This document shows, in pieces, positions 50,931 to 59,277 of a stretch of 64,000 nucleotides of DNA (within the stretch, counting starts at the first letter, position 1; each line of letters begins with the position of its first letter). The notes beneath the pieces are model-generated. The model saw only the letters and a list, made by a program, of their open reading frames with translations, had not been told where the DNA came from and did not search any database. Made by a program: the position numbers and the translations under genes. The DNA comes from DASPWW01 sp963841715 (lineage in GTDB: Bacteria > Actinomycetota > Thermoleophilia > Solirubrobacterales > 70-9), in NCBI GenBank assembly GCA_963841715.1, contig CAWJDP010000004.1:186001-250000 (forward strand), written 5' to 3'.

Positions 50931-51791
50931 TCAGCGGCGCTCGGCGACGAACAGCGTCTGCGCGGCGCGGCCGATCGGCCCGCGCTCGTCGAACAGGGCC
51001 GTGTCCGAGAGGCCGACGCCGGTCGGCTCGGGGATCGTGACCGCGTCGAGGCACACCCACTCCCCGACCGGCATCCGGTGCAGGTGGACGGTGAGATCGA
51101 CGTTGATGAACAGGAAGCTCCCCCACTCGAGCGTGGCGCTGATCCCGTTGCCGGAGTCGGCGGCGGCGAGCACGCGCTGGAGCGGCGAGGGCTGCTCGCC
51201 CTCGAGCAGCGGGCAGCGCATCCGCATCCAAACCGTGGCCGGCCCAGGCTCGCGAAACCCGCCCGCGGTGAACAGGTACTCCATCGCCGTGTGGTATCCG
51301 ACCCTCTGGCCGGTGGCGACGAACGGCCTCGCCTCGGCCTCGGCGAGCGGCGCCGGCACGCCGGGGCCGCCGGGACGGCCGTGGGGGCGCGCGGGGCTGC
51401 CGGGATCCTCGCTCGCGAGCCCGGCCGGCAGCTCGACTCCGGGCGAGTGGATCCGCCACGCGCGCGCGAGCATCACCTCGCCGCGCTCGTCGGCGAGCGT
51501 CGCCTCGACGAGCTCGACGCTGCGCCCCGGGCGGGCGATGCGCGTCGAGACGGTCAGCGGCGCGATCGGGACCGGGCGCAGGATCTCGTACGCGAGCCGG
51601 GCGACGAACGGCGGCGGCCGGTCGCGACCGTCGCCGCCACCGTCAATGTCCATGCGCTCGATCTCGCGCGCGATCAGCGCCGACGGCGGGCCGGCGTGCT
51701 GCGAGTCGGGATCCCACGGCCCGCGGGTGAGCTCGGTCGGGACGAAGCGCTCGCCGTCCGACGTGTACAGGGCCTCGGGCACGGCGGGCAT
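50931..51791 (-). CDS. Acyl-CoA thioesterase-like, double hot-dog protein
   Basis: 286 residues from the ATG at 51791; the open frame extends 49 codons more but overlaps msrB. The first hot-dog domain includes RGPWDPDSQHAGPPSALIAR and FVARLAYEILRPVPIAPL; the second contains WGSFLFINVDLTVHLHRMPV and VCLDAVTIPEPTGVGLSDT followed by ALFDERGPIGRAAQTLFV. This is the TesB-like, 4HBT_3 arrangement common in Actinobacteria. It likely hydrolyses acyl-CoA. It is divergent from msrB and convergent with padR. Confidence 0.8.
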   Translation of the reverse strand: MPAVPEALYTSDGERFVPTELTRGPWDPDSQHAGPPSALIAREIERMDIDGGGDGRDRPPPFVARLAYEILRPVPIAPLTVSTRIARPGRSVELVEATLADERGEVMLARAWRIHSPGVELPAGLASEDPGSPARPHGRPGGPGVPAPLAEAEARPFVATGQRVGYHTAMEYLFTAGGFREPGPATVWMRMRCPLLEGEQPSPLQRVLAAADSGNGISATLEWGSFLFINVDLTVHLHRMPVGEWVCLDAVTIPEPTGVGLSDTALFDERGPIGRAAQTLFVAERR

Positions 51792-51840
51792 CGTACGCGC
51801 CGCAGGCGTAACGAAATCGGCGGCTGCGAGACTTAAGAGC

Positions 51841-52257
51841 ATGGAGAAGATCGACAAGACCAAGCAGGAGTGGCGCTCGGAGCTGACGCCCGAGCAGTAC
51901 GACGTGCTGCGCGAGGCGGGCACCGAGGCGCCCTTCACCGGCCTCTACCACGACACGAAGGAGAACGGCGTCTATCGCTGCGCGGGCTGCGGCCTGGAGC
52001 TGTTCGACTCCGACACGAAGTTCGACTCGGGGACCGGCTGGCCCAGCTTCTGGGACCCGGTCGGCGACGACAACGTCGTCACCCGCGAGGACAACAGCCT
52101 GTTCATGCGCCGCACCGAGGTGCTGTGCGCGCGCTGCGGCGGGCACCTCGGCCACGTCTTCAACGACGGGCCGAATCCGACCGGCCTGCGCTACTGCATC
52201 AACTCGGCCGCGCTCGACCTCGACGAGGGCGAGTCGGACGCGAGCGGCTCCGAGTAG
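51841..52257 (+). CDS. msrB: Peptide-methionine (R)-S-oxide reductase
   Basis: 138 residues. Zinc-binding Cys pairs CAGC and CARC, the conserved TKFDSGTGWPSFWDPV and RRTEVLCARCGGHLGHVFND, and the catalytic Cys in GLRYCINSAAL are all present. MsrB repairs methionine-R-sulfoxide in oxidised proteins. The ATG at 51841 gives a normal length. Stands alone, head to head with the thioesterase gene. Confidence 0.95.
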   Translation: MEKIDKTKQEWRSELTPEQYDVLREAGTEAPFTGLYHDTKENGVYRCAGCGLELFDSDTKFDSGTGWPSFWDPVGDDNVVTREDNSLFMRRTEVLCARCGGHLGHVFNDGPNPTGLRYCINSAALDLDEGESDASGSE

Positions 52258-52264
52258 CGCTCGG

Positions 52265-52654
52265 TCAAGGCGAGCGCCGCTCGCCGGGCGGCCCGCCCGC
52301 GAGGCGCTGATCGAGCGAGCGCGGGCCCGGGCCGGCCCGGAGCAGGTAGAGCATCGCCACGAGCAGGGCGGGTGCGAGCGTGAGGCTGATCGCCTCGCCC
52401 TCGCCGATCCCCGAGACGAGGATCGCGCCGACCATGTCCCCGGCCAGGACGAGGCACGCGAGCCGGGTGCCGAGCCCGAGGATGAGCAGCGCGCCCCCGA
52501 CCACCTCGATCGCCCCGATCGCGTACACGAACGCGTCCGGGGACGGGAGCCCGTAGGTTCGGAACGAGTCGACCTCGGTCGCGTGATCGAGGAACTTGCC
52601 GGCGCCGAAGCCGAGGAAGACGGCCCCCGAGATCAGCCTCAGCGCGAGGCGCAA
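52265..52654 (-). CDS. DoxX-family membrane protein
   Basis: 129 residues from a TTG, with four hydrophobic segments: LRLISGAVFLGFGAGKFLDH, FVYAIGAIEVVGGALLILG, ACLVLAGDMVGAILVSGIG and LAPALLVAMLYLLRAG. The FGAGKFLDH and EVVGGALLILGLGTRLA motifs fit DoxX. The family includes quinol oxidase subunits and redox-stress factors; a specific role cannot be assigned. Its start is adjacent to the stop of the secreted-protein gene upstream. Confidence 0.72.
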   Translation of the reverse strand: MRLALRLISGAVFLGFGAGKFLDHATEVDSFRTYGLPSPDAFVYAIGAIEVVGGALLILGLGTRLACLVLAGDMVGAILVSGIGEGEAISLTLAPALLVAMLYLLRAGPGPRSLDQRLAGGPPGERRSP

Positions 52655-52658
52655 CCGC

Positions 52659-53759
52659 TCAGCGGGGGACGAGCGTGAGCTTGCCGCTCTCGACCGTGAA
52701 CGGCACGCCGCCGTTGGCGGTGAAGGTGACGACGATCTTGAACTTGACCTTGTGGCCCTTGTTGAGCTTCTTCTTCGCCTTCGAGGTCAGCTTCAGCGGC
52801 AGCGTCGTCGTCCCGGAGCCGCCGATCGTCTTCTTGACCTTCTTCACGGAAACCTTCTTCTTCTTCTTCTTCGCGCTCGAGGCGGGGACGGGCGCGCCGC
52901 CGGAGGCAATCGTCGCCGAGGCCGCCTTGCCGCGACCGGTGTGAAGCGGGCCCGACTTGCCGGACTTGCTCTTCGCCTTCGCGTCGACGAGCACCGCCTG
53001 GCCGCCGCCGGGGAACGTCGCGTCGATGCCGAGGCTCTTGAACGAGTGCCCCTCGAGGCCGCCGAGCGTGAACTGGCTGTCGATGAGATCGCCGTTGAGG
53101 CGGTAGATCAGGTCCTTGCCGTCGCTCGCTGTCGTCCAGCCGCAGTCGAGCAGCGTCTTGAAGCTCTGGCAGGAGTTCGTATGCATCGGGAACATCCCGG
53201 TCGGGTTCTGCCATACCGCCGGGTTGCCGAACGCCGAGCCGGGTGGGTAGGTGGCCCAAGCCCACCCATAGCCCGGGCCGCCTGCGACCTGTCCCTGGAC
53301 ACCGATCCAGTACGTCCCCGGCTGCAGCGCCGGCGAGCCCGAGAACGGGACCGTGAAGTCGCACGACGAGCCCGCCGCGCCGCAGGTGCCGCCGTTCTGA
53401 AGCGTGATCCCGCTCTGCGTCAGCAGCGGGTTGCCGGGCGTCGTGCCGGAGTTCGCGAACAGCGACACGGCGCCCTTGTCCGTCTTGGGAGGGGGGGGGT
53501 TGGGGTTGATGTAAACACCGCCGAATACGTCGATGCTGTTCGGCGTCCACACCTGGCCGTCGGGGACGCTGAAGTCATCGGCGGCCCGACTCTCGAAGTT
53601 CGCGCCTGCCCCGCTGATCGACGGCACCGTCTTGACCGTGAAGCTGCCGTTCGGGATCTGCTCGTAGAGGATCGCCGCGCTCGCGGAGCTCGCTCCGAGG
53701 CCCAGCGCTCCGAGCGCCGCCCCGATCCCTGCCAGAACCCTCAACCGCACGCCCGGCAT
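52659..53759 (-). CDS. Secreted protein with Lys-rich stretch and C-terminal basic module
   Basis: 366 residues. Signal peptide: VLAGIGAALGALGLGASSASA. The mature N-terminal 230 residues are rich in Gly/Pro/Asn with Cys pairs (GGTCGAAGSSCDF and CQSFKTLLDC), suggesting a secreted beta fold stabilised by disulfides. A KKKKKK stretch at about residues 290-300 precedes a C-terminal module LTSKAKKKLNKGHKVKFKIV, then VTFTANGG and KLTLVPR. The same module form ends the YWTD propeller protein at 32.5 kb. No function known. Confidence 0.65.
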   Translation of the reverse strand: MPGVRLRVLAGIGAALGALGLGASSASAAILYEQIPNGSFTVKTVPSISGAGANFESRAADDFSVPDGQVWTPNSIDVFGGVYINPNPPPPKTDKGAVSLFANSGTTPGNPLLTQSGITLQNGGTCGAAGSSCDFTVPFSGSPALQPGTYWIGVQGQVAGGPGYGWAWATYPPGSAFGNPAVWQNPTGMFPMHTNSCQSFKTLLDCGWTTASDGKDLIYRLNGDLIDSQFTLGGLEGHSFKSLGIDATFPGGGQAVLVDAKAKSKSGKSGPLHTGRGKAASATIASGGAPVPASSAKKKKKKVSVKKVKKTIGGSGTTTLPLKLTSKAKKKLNKGHKVKFKIVVTFTANGGVPFTVESGKLTLVPR

Positions 53760-53760
53760 C

Positions 53761-55038
53761 CTAACGCGCCGCGGCGGGAATCTGCTCTGGCGCCCCCCGC
53801 TCGACCAGCGGCGGAGGTATCTCCACCGACCGATCGGCGCGCTGGCGGTTCTCGACGATCGCGATCAGCGTCCGCCCGACCGCGACCGCGGTGCCGTTGA
53901 GGGTGTGGGGATGCACCGGCGGCGCCTCGGCCTCGGGGCGGAAGCGGCAGCCGAGGCGGCGCGCCTGGTAGTCGGTCGTGTTCGAGGTCGAGGTCAGCTC
54001 GCGGTAGCGCTCCTGGCTCGGGATCCACCCCTCGCAGTCGAACTTCCGCGCCGCCGAGGCGCCGAGGTCACCGACCGGGATGTCGACGACCCGGTACGGG
54101 ATCTCGAGCGCGGACAGGATCCGCTCCTGGATCGCGAGCAGCCGCTCGTGCTCCGCGCCCGACTCCCCTGGCTCGACGAACGAGAACATCTCGACCTTGT
54201 CGAACTGGTGCACGCGGAAGATCCCGCGCGTGTCCTTGCCGGCCGCGCCGGCCTCGCGGCGAAAGCAGGTCGAGACGCCGGCGTAGCGCAGCGGCAGCTC
54301 GCCGGGCTCGAGGATCTCCTCCATGTGCAGCGCCGCGAGCGAGACCTCCGAGGTGCCGACGAGGAACAGCTCGTCGCGCTCGATCTCGTAGATCTGATCG
54401 CGGTCGCCGGGGAAGAAGCCGGTCCCCTCGAGCGCCGGCTCGCGGACGAGCACCGGCGGGACGACGGGCTTGAAGCCCTCGCCGCCGGCGACGTCGAGCG
54501 CGAAGCGGACGAGCGCGAGCTCGACGAGCACGAGATCGCCGAGCAGGTACGCGAACCGCGCCCCGGAGACGCGGGCGGCGCGCTCGATGTCGATCGTCCC
54601 GTGCTCGGCCCCGAGCTCGACGTGGTCGCGGACCTCGAACTCGAAGCTCGGCCGCTCGCCGACCTCGCGGATGACGACCGCGTCCTCATCGGTTTCGCCG
54701 TCGGGGACGTCGGGCTCGGGGATGTTGGGCAGCGAGAGCGCGATCCGATCGCGCTCCGCCTCGATCTCGGACAGCTCGCCGTCCATCCGCTTGAGCTCGG
54801 TCGAGAGCCCGCGCATCTCGGCCAGCAGCTCCGAGGCGTCGTCCCCCGCGCGCTTCGCCTCGGCGATCGCGTCGGAGGCCCTGTTCTGGCGCGCGCGCCC
54901 GCCCTCGATCTCGGGGATCAGCAGCCGCCTGCGCTCGTCGAGCCGCAGCCACTCGTCGAGCTCGTCGGCCGCGCCGCGGCGCGCGAGCGCCCTCCTCGCG
55001 GCCTCCGGATCCTCACGGATGCTCTTCAGGTCGAGCAA
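53761..55038 (-). CDS. serS: Seryl-tRNA synthetase
   Basis: Class II aminoacyl-tRNA synthetase, 425 residues from a TTG (MLDLKSIREDPEAARRAL), matching the usual start. The N-terminal coiled-coil arm (residues about 30-100) contacts the long variable arm of tRNA-Ser. Class II motif 2 lies in STCFRREAGAAGKDTRG and GIFRVHQFDKVEMF; motif 3 is HTLNGTAVAVGRTLIAI. It ends two bases before the secreted-protein gene on the same strand and starts 17 bases after a cytochrome c gene. Confidence 0.95.
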   Translation of the reverse strand: MLDLKSIREDPEAARRALARRGAADELDEWLRLDERRRLLIPEIEGGRARQNRASDAIAEAKRAGDDASELLAEMRGLSTELKRMDGELSEIEAERDRIALSLPNIPEPDVPDGETDEDAVVIREVGERPSFEFEVRDHVELGAEHGTIDIERAARVSGARFAYLLGDLVLVELALVRFALDVAGGEGFKPVVPPVLVREPALEGTGFFPGDRDQIYEIERDELFLVGTSEVSLAALHMEEILEPGELPLRYAGVSTCFRREAGAAGKDTRGIFRVHQFDKVEMFSFVEPGESGAEHERLLAIQERILSALEIPYRVVDIPVGDLGASAARKFDCEGWIPSQERYRELTSTSNTTDYQARRLGCRFRPEAEAPPVHPHTLNGTAVAVGRTLIAIVENRQRADRSVEIPPPLVERGAPEQIPAAAR

Positions 55039-55054
55039 GGCCCGCCGGGACCGG

Positions 55055-55474
55055 CTACGGCTGCGTCCCCGACGTGCTCGTGCCGCCGCCGCCGGTCGTC
55101 GGTGTCGGGGTCTCATGCACGTCGGAGCCCGCCCACTTCGCGACGAAGTGGGCGACCTGCTTGGCCTGGCTTCCGACGACGATGTTCTGGGGCATGATCG
55201 CGCCGGAGAAGCCGCCGTTGCGGATCGCGAAGATCACGCTCGAGTAGGTCTCAAAGCGCTGGTCGAAGTTCGGCCCCTGCTGGCGCAGCGCGCGCTTCCC
55301 GGAGCCCTGCGTCCCGGCGGCGGACAGCGTGTGGCAGCCGGCGCAGCGCTGCGAGAACAGGACCGCGCCCTTGTGCGTCGGTGCATCCTGGGGCACCGAG
55401 ACGTCCTCGGTCCCGCACGCGGTCAGCGCGAGCGCGGCGAGGGCGGCCGGGATGAGCACAAGAACGGGACGCAC
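55055..55474 (-). CDS. Lipoprotein c-type cytochrome
   Basis: 139 residues from GTG 55474. Signal peptide with lipobox ALAALALTACGTE (Cys is the lipidated residue), one heme-binding CAGCH motif in LFSQRCAGCHTL, and an axial Met candidate in GAIMPQNIVV. A Thr/Gly-rich C terminus follows. A single-heme class I cytochrome of about 12 kDa anchored to the membrane, plausibly an electron carrier between the respiratory complexes. Co-directional with serS. Confidence 0.87.
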   Translation of the reverse strand: MRPVLVLIPAALAALALTACGTEDVSVPQDAPTHKGAVLFSQRCAGCHTLSAAGTQGSGKRALRQQGPNFDQRFETYSSVIFAIRNGGFSGAIMPQNIVVGSQAKQVAHFVAKWAGSDVHETPTPTTGGGGTSTSGTQP

Positions 55475-55503
55475 GCGCGCGGCATCATACTTTCGCCCCC
55501 TTG

Positions 55504-56049
55504 ATGAGTGACTCGATGTCCGCCGCCGATCCCCCGACGCCTTCGACTCCGACTCCCGCCTCGGAGCGCTCACAGGACACGCGCGAGCTCCGCCACGCGA
55601 TGAGCCGGCTGCCGACCGGGGTCAGCGTCGTCACCGCGAGCGGCGACGCCGGGCCCGCGGGGCTGACCGTCGGCGCGGCCGCGTCGCTTTCGCTCGAGCC
55701 GCCGTTGATGCTCGCCTGCCTCGACCGCGGCTCGCGCACGCTCGCGTTCGTCGAGCGCGCGGGGCGCTTCGGGCTCAACGTGCTCGCCGCCGGGCAGGCC
55801 GACGTCGCGCGTCAGTTCGGCTCGAAGGCGCCGCACCCGGAGAAGTGGGCCGGGGTCGAGTGGAGCGAGCGCCACGGGATCCCGATCATCGACGGGGTCG
55901 TGATCTGGGCCGCGTGCGAGCTCCGCGACCTCCACGACGGCGGCGACCACGTCGTCGCGACCGGGACCGTGATCGAGCTCGCCGCGAACGACCTCGACCC
56001 GCTCGTCTTCTACCGCGGCGAGTACATGAGCCTGGGCGAGGCCCCCTAG
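55504..56049 (+). CDS. Flavin reductase-like (FMN-binding split barrel) protein
   Basis: 181 residues from ATG 55504. The pattern RHAMSRLPTGVSVVTAS, GLTVGAAASLSLEPPLMLACL, RFGLNVLAAGQADVARQF and HGIPIIDGVVIWAACEL is diagnostic of flavin reductase/HpaC-type oxidoreductases that supply reduced flavin to monooxygenases. An N-terminal 25-residue Pro/Thr/Ser-rich extension is unusual. Its last four bases overlap the convergent SnoaL-like gene. Confidence 0.87.
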   Translation: MSDSMSAADPPTPSTPTPASERSQDTRELRHAMSRLPTGVSVVTASGDAGPAGLTVGAAASLSLEPPLMLACLDRGSRTLAFVERAGRFGLNVLAAGQADVARQFGSKAPHPEKWAGVEWSERHGIPIIDGVVIWAACELRDLHDGGDHVVATGTVIELAANDLDPLVFYRGEYMSLGEAP

Positions 56050-56474
56050 GCTCCGACTGGCTGGCGGGACTCCAGGTACTCGTCGAGGGCCGCCGCCGCC
56101 TGGGTGTCCTCGTAGACCTCGTAGTCGGTGAGCTTGCCCCACACCATGTGGCCCCAGATCACGTAGCGGTTCTCGTACACGGCCTCGCCCTCGGGCGAGT
56201 TCAGGTAGTCGGTCCCGCGAACGCACACGGTGGCCTTCCACGGCCACCCCTGGACGACCACCTCGTCGGGTGAGATCTGGATCCCGGCGTCGACGAAGCG
56301 CCGCAGCCACGGCTCGAGCTCGCGCTTGCCGTTGTACTCGCCCGCCCACGAGCTGTCGCCGGGGAACCGGAAGTGGACGTCCTCGGCGCTCATCGCGAGC
56401 GAGGGCCCGTAGTCCCCGGCGCTCGTGCGCGCCATGTTCCGGGTGAGGATCCTCTTTCCGAGCCAGGACAGCAT
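56046..56474 (-). CDS. SnoaL/NTF2-like protein
   Basis: 142 residues from ATG 56474, preceded by GGAGG six bases away. An NTF2-type pattern: MLSWLGKRILTRNMARTSAG (helix), DVHFRFPGDSSWAGEYNGKR and LNSPEGEAVYENRYVIWGHM. No catalytic residues identified. Divergent from a TetR gene with a near-perfect palindrome between, so likely controlled by it. Confidence 0.72.
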   Translation of the reverse strand: MLSWLGKRILTRNMARTSAGDYGPSLAMSAEDVHFRFPGDSSWAGEYNGKRELEPWLRRFVDAGIQISPDEVVVQGWPWKATVCVRGTDYLNSPEGEAVYENRYVIWGHMVWGKLTDYEVYEDTQAAAALDEYLESRQPVGA

Positions 56475-56503
56475 CTCGCGCCTCCAATCAAATCCGCCTG
56501 CGA

Positions 56504-56521
56504 CTAGAGTGATCGCTCTAG
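56504..56521. promoter_or_regulatory. Palindromic operator between the SnoaL-like gene and tetR
   Basis: CTAGAGTGATCGCTCTAG is an 18-base dyad with one mismatch, lying 30 bases upstream of the SnoaL-like gene and 20 bases upstream of tetR. Its TAGA...TCTA shape is like the operators of the LmrA/YxaF TetR subgroup, to which the adjacent regulator belongs by sequence. Confidence 0.65.
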
Positions 56522-56540
56522 CAACCGGTACGCTATCACC

Positions 56541-57140
56541 GTGGATGCGACCGCGGTCAACACCAGGGACCGGATCCTCAACACCACCGGGGAGCTGTTT
56601 CGCCGCTACGGCTACACCGGGACCGGGATGAAGCAGATCGTCGCCGAGGCGAACGCGCCGTTCGGGTCGATCTACCACTTCTTCCCCGGCGGCAAGATCG
56701 AGCTCGGCGCCGACGTGATCCGCCGCGCGGGGAGGATGTACGGAGAGCTGTTCGCGGCGATCCTCGACCCGGCCCCCGACGCCGTCACCGGCGTCCGCGA
56801 CTTCTTCTCCGGGGCCGCCGAGACTCTGCGCGAGACCGACTACGCCGATGCCTGCCCGATCGCGACCGTGGCGCTCGAGGTCGCGAGCTCGAACGAGGAG
56901 CTGCGCGAGGCTACCGCCGATGTCTTCAACCTCTGGATCGACGGCGCGACCGCTCGCTTCGCGGCCGCGGGAATCGCCGAGCCCCGGGCGCGCGAGCTCT
57001 CGATCTCGATGCTCGCCTCGCTCGAGGGGGCGTTCGTGCTCAGCCGAGCCCTCCGCAGCACCGAGCCGGTCGAGATCGCCGGGGAGGCCGCGGCCGAGGC
57101 CGTGCGCGCCGCGCTCGACGAGTCCGCCCGCGGCGGCTAG
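56541..57140 (+). CDS. TetR-family transcriptional regulator (LmrA/YxaF-like)
   Basis: 199 residues from a GTG. HTH: ILNTTGELFRRYGYTGTGM, then KQIVAEANAPFGSIYHFFPG with GGKIELGADVI, a feature of the LmrA/YxaF subgroup. CPIATVALEVASSNEELR in the ligand domain is also typical. Members respond to flavonoids or toxic small molecules. It is divergent from the SnoaL-like gene and shares a palindromic operator; its end overlaps the next convergent gene by four bases. Confidence 0.87.
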   Translation: MDATAVNTRDRILNTTGELFRRYGYTGTGMKQIVAEANAPFGSIYHFFPGGKIELGADVIRRAGRMYGELFAAILDPAPDAVTGVRDFFSGAAETLRETDYADACPIATVALEVASSNEELREATADVFNLWIDGATARFAAAGIAEPRARELSISMLASLEGAFVLSRALRSTEPVEIAGEAAAEAVRAALDESARGG

Positions 57141-57571
57141 AGACCGCCGCCCGTCTGCGCCGCGCGCAGCGCCAGGAACAGGATCACGAGCGCTGATACG
57201 GCCATGATCCCGGTCTCACGGCGCGAGATCGCCGCGGCGATCGCCCGCCGGCGGTCGGGCGGCAGGCCCTCGAAGTCGAGCCCCTCGAGCTCGTGCTCGG
57301 CGACACCCGAGCGCGCGCCCTCGGCGAGCAGCGTCACCAGCAGCGGCAGGATCCCGTAGACGTAGTGGAGCTTGTCCTCGGGCTGGTGGCCGAGGAAGAC
57401 GAGCAGGCCGCCGAGCAGGACCTGGACGACGACCGCGGCCTGGGCGGCGCGGAGCGCGTACCAGAACCCGACCGAGGGCCGGCGGTACAGCCAAGCGAGG
57501 CCTCCCCAGACGCCGGCGATCAGGTTGAGGACGATGACCGAGATGCCGACTACGAGGTGGACGGTGACCAT
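57137..57571 (-). CDS. Small integral membrane protein
   Basis: 144 residues: four hydrophobic helices (VHLVVGISVIVLNLIAGVWG; AAQAAVVVQVLLGGLLVFLG; LHYVYGILPLLVTLLAEGA; and ETGIMAVSALVILFLALRA) and a 40-residue soluble loop between the third and fourth. It is not a known family to me but similar proteins are common in Actinobacteria. It ends facing TetR and starts about 130 bases from nuoA, in the opposite direction. Confidence 0.65.
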   Translation of the reverse strand: MVTVHLVVGISVIVLNLIAGVWGGLAWLYRRPSVGFWYALRAAQAAVVVQVLLGGLLVFLGHQPEDKLHYVYGILPLLVTLLAEGARSGVAEHELEGLDFEGLPPDRRRAIAAAISRRETGIMAVSALVILFLALRAAQTGGGL

Positions 57572-57686
57572 CGATCGGCGCGATCAGCGGCTCGGCCCGG
57601 AGCTCGCGGACAACGGCGATCGAGGGCGCGAATCCCGCGTACTGATGCGGAAAATCACTATGTAACACTGTGCCACAAAGTTGGTG

Positions 57687-57692
57687 TATAAC
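57687..57692 (+). promoter_or_regulatory. Possible -10 element of the nuo operon
   Basis: TATAAC lies ten bases upstream of the nuoA start in an AT-rich 40-base stretch unlike the surroundings. This would give a very short leader. There is no good -35 at 17 bases; the match is weak. Confidence 0.35.
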
Positions 57693-57702
57693 GGGCACCA
57701 CC

Positions 57703-58062
57703 TTGCTGCGCAGCTATCTCCCCGTGATCGTCTTCGCCGTGCTGGGTCTGACGGTCGGTGGCGTGTTCACGGTCCTCAACCATCTGCTGGGCCCGCGCCG
57801 GCCGAGCCGGGTCAAGACCGAGCCCTACGAGTGCGGCCTCCCGAGCGAGGTCTCGCGCACGTTCCGCTTCGGGATCAGCTTCTACATGATCGCGATGCTG
57901 TTCATCCTCTTCGACATCGAGGTCGTGTTCCTGTACCCGGTCGGGGTGATTCTCCGGGTCGCCGACAGCGTCTTCGTCCTCGTCGAGGTGTTGATCTTCG
58001 TCGCGCTGCTGCTCGTCGCGCTCGTCTACGTGTGGCGCAGAGGGGCACTCGATTGGAGGTAG
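57703..58062 (+). CDS. nuoA: NADH-quinone oxidoreductase subunit A
   Basis: 119 residues from TTG 57703 (MLRSYLPVIVFAVLGLTVGG); a GTG at 57670 would add eleven residues of poor fit and lies in the promoter region. Three membrane helices and the quinone-proximal loop motif KTEPYECGLPSEVSRTFRF are typical. Part of the membrane arm of complex I. First gene of the nuo operon; its end overlaps nuoB by ten bases. Confidence 0.92.
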   Translation: MLRSYLPVIVFAVLGLTVGGVFTVLNHLLGPRRPSRVKTEPYECGLPSEVSRTFRFGISFYMIAMLFILFDIEVVFLYPVGVILRVADSVFVLVEVLIFVALLLVALVYVWRRGALDWR

Positions 58063-58754
58063 AGCGGCGGAAGCTGCGCGCGCTGGAGCCGCTCGAGCAG
58101 CCGCGTACCCCGGAGGAGCTTCGCGTCCGCCAGCTTCGCGCCCGCGACCTGTTGCGCGGCGATCTCGAGGGCACCGACCTCGACAAGCACGTCGAGGAGA
58201 GCGTGCTGACGACGACGCTCGAGAAGGCCCAGAGCTGGGCGCGCTCGAACGCGATGTGGCCGGCGACCTTCGGGCTCGCGTGCTGCGCGATCGAGATGAT
58301 GTCGATGGTCTCGGCGCGCTACGACTCGGCGCGGTTCGGCGCCGAGGTCTTCCGCGCCTCGCCCCGGCAGGCCGACATGCTGATCCTCTCGGGACGCGTG
58401 TCGCTGAAGATGGCGCCGGTCGTGCGCCGGATCTACGACCAGATGCTCGAGCCGCGCTGGGTGCTGGCGATGGGCGCGTGCTCGTCGTCGGGCGGGATGT
58501 TCGCCAACTACGCCGTCGTCCAGGGCGCCGACAAGTTCGTCCCCGTCGACATCCACATCCCCGGATGCCCGCCCCGCCCCGAGGCGCTGCTGCACGGGGT
58601 GCTGAAGCTGCAGCGGATGATCCAGGGCAACCCCGACCTCGGGTGGCGCCGGCGCTACAACGCCGAGGGCACCGAGGAGTGGGCGCGGGGGCTGACGAGC
58701 CCGGGCTCGGCCGACCTCAGGGGCGCCCCCACGAACGGCCGGTCCGATGCCTGA
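58053..58754 (+). CDS. nuoB: NADH-quinone oxidoreductase subunit B
   Basis: Carries the terminal Fe-S cluster N2: the ligand Cys are found in FGLACCAIEMM, MGACSSSGG and IHIPGCPPRPEALL. 233 residues from TTG 58053; the core (VLTTTLEKAQSWARSNAMW) begins 50 residues in, so the N-terminal extension (RRKLRALEPLEQPRTPEELR) is an unusual addition or a later start is used. Its stop overlaps nuoC by 8 bases. Confidence 0.93.
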   Translation: MEVERRKLRALEPLEQPRTPEELRVRQLRARDLLRGDLEGTDLDKHVEESVLTTTLEKAQSWARSNAMWPATFGLACCAIEMMSMVSARYDSARFGAEVFRASPRQADMLILSGRVSLKMAPVVRRIYDQMLEPRWVLAMGACSSSGGMFANYAVVQGADKFVPVDIHIPGCPPRPEALLHGVLKLQRMIQGNPDLGWRRRYNAEGTEEWARGLTSPGSADLRGAPTNGRSDA

Positions 58755-59277
58755 CGCTCCGGGTTTGGAGCTGATCGCGCAGTCGCTGAACGAGGCCCAC
58801 CCCGGGTCGGTGATGACGACCTACTACGAGCACGATCAGGCGGCGCTCGTCGTCAACCCCGAGAACATCCTCGACGTGCTCGGCTGGCTCCGCGACACGC
58901 CGGGCCAGGAGTACCGGTTCCTGTCCAGCGTCCACGCCGCCGACTACCTCCCCGCCGAGCCCCGGTTCGGCGTCCACTACGAGCTGATCTGCCGCGACCG
59001 CGTCGAGCGGCTGCGCGTCCGCGCCGCGCTCCCCGACCCCGACGGCGACGAGCTGCCGGGGATCGATTCCTGCGTCGAGATGTTCCCGACCGCCGAGTTC
59101 CAGGAGCGCGAGGCCTACGACTTCTTCGGGATCGAGTTCCGCGGCCATCCCGACCTGCGGCGGATCCTGATGCCCGAGGACTACGTCGGCTGGCCCCAGC
59201 GGCGCGACTTCCCGATCGGCGGGGACCCGGTGCTGTTCACCCACAACGAGAACGAGACGCCGAGGTGGTACGAGTGA
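58747..59277 (+). CDS. nuoC: NADH-quinone oxidoreductase subunit C
   Basis: 176 residues. Signature DSCVEMFPTAEFQEREAYDF and IEFRGHPDLRRILMPEDYVG with the 30-kDa-subunit pattern, plus YRFLSSVHAADYLPAEPRF. A peripheral-arm subunit of complex I bound next to NuoD. Overlaps nuoB (8 bases) and nuoD (GTGA). Confidence 0.94.
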   Translation: MPDAPGLELIAQSLNEAHPGSVMTTYYEHDQAALVVNPENILDVLGWLRDTPGQEYRFLSSVHAADYLPAEPRFGVHYELICRDRVERLRVRAALPDPDGDELPGIDSCVEMFPTAEFQEREAYDFFGIEFRGHPDLRRILMPEDYVGWPQRRDFPIGGDPVLFTHNENETPRWYE

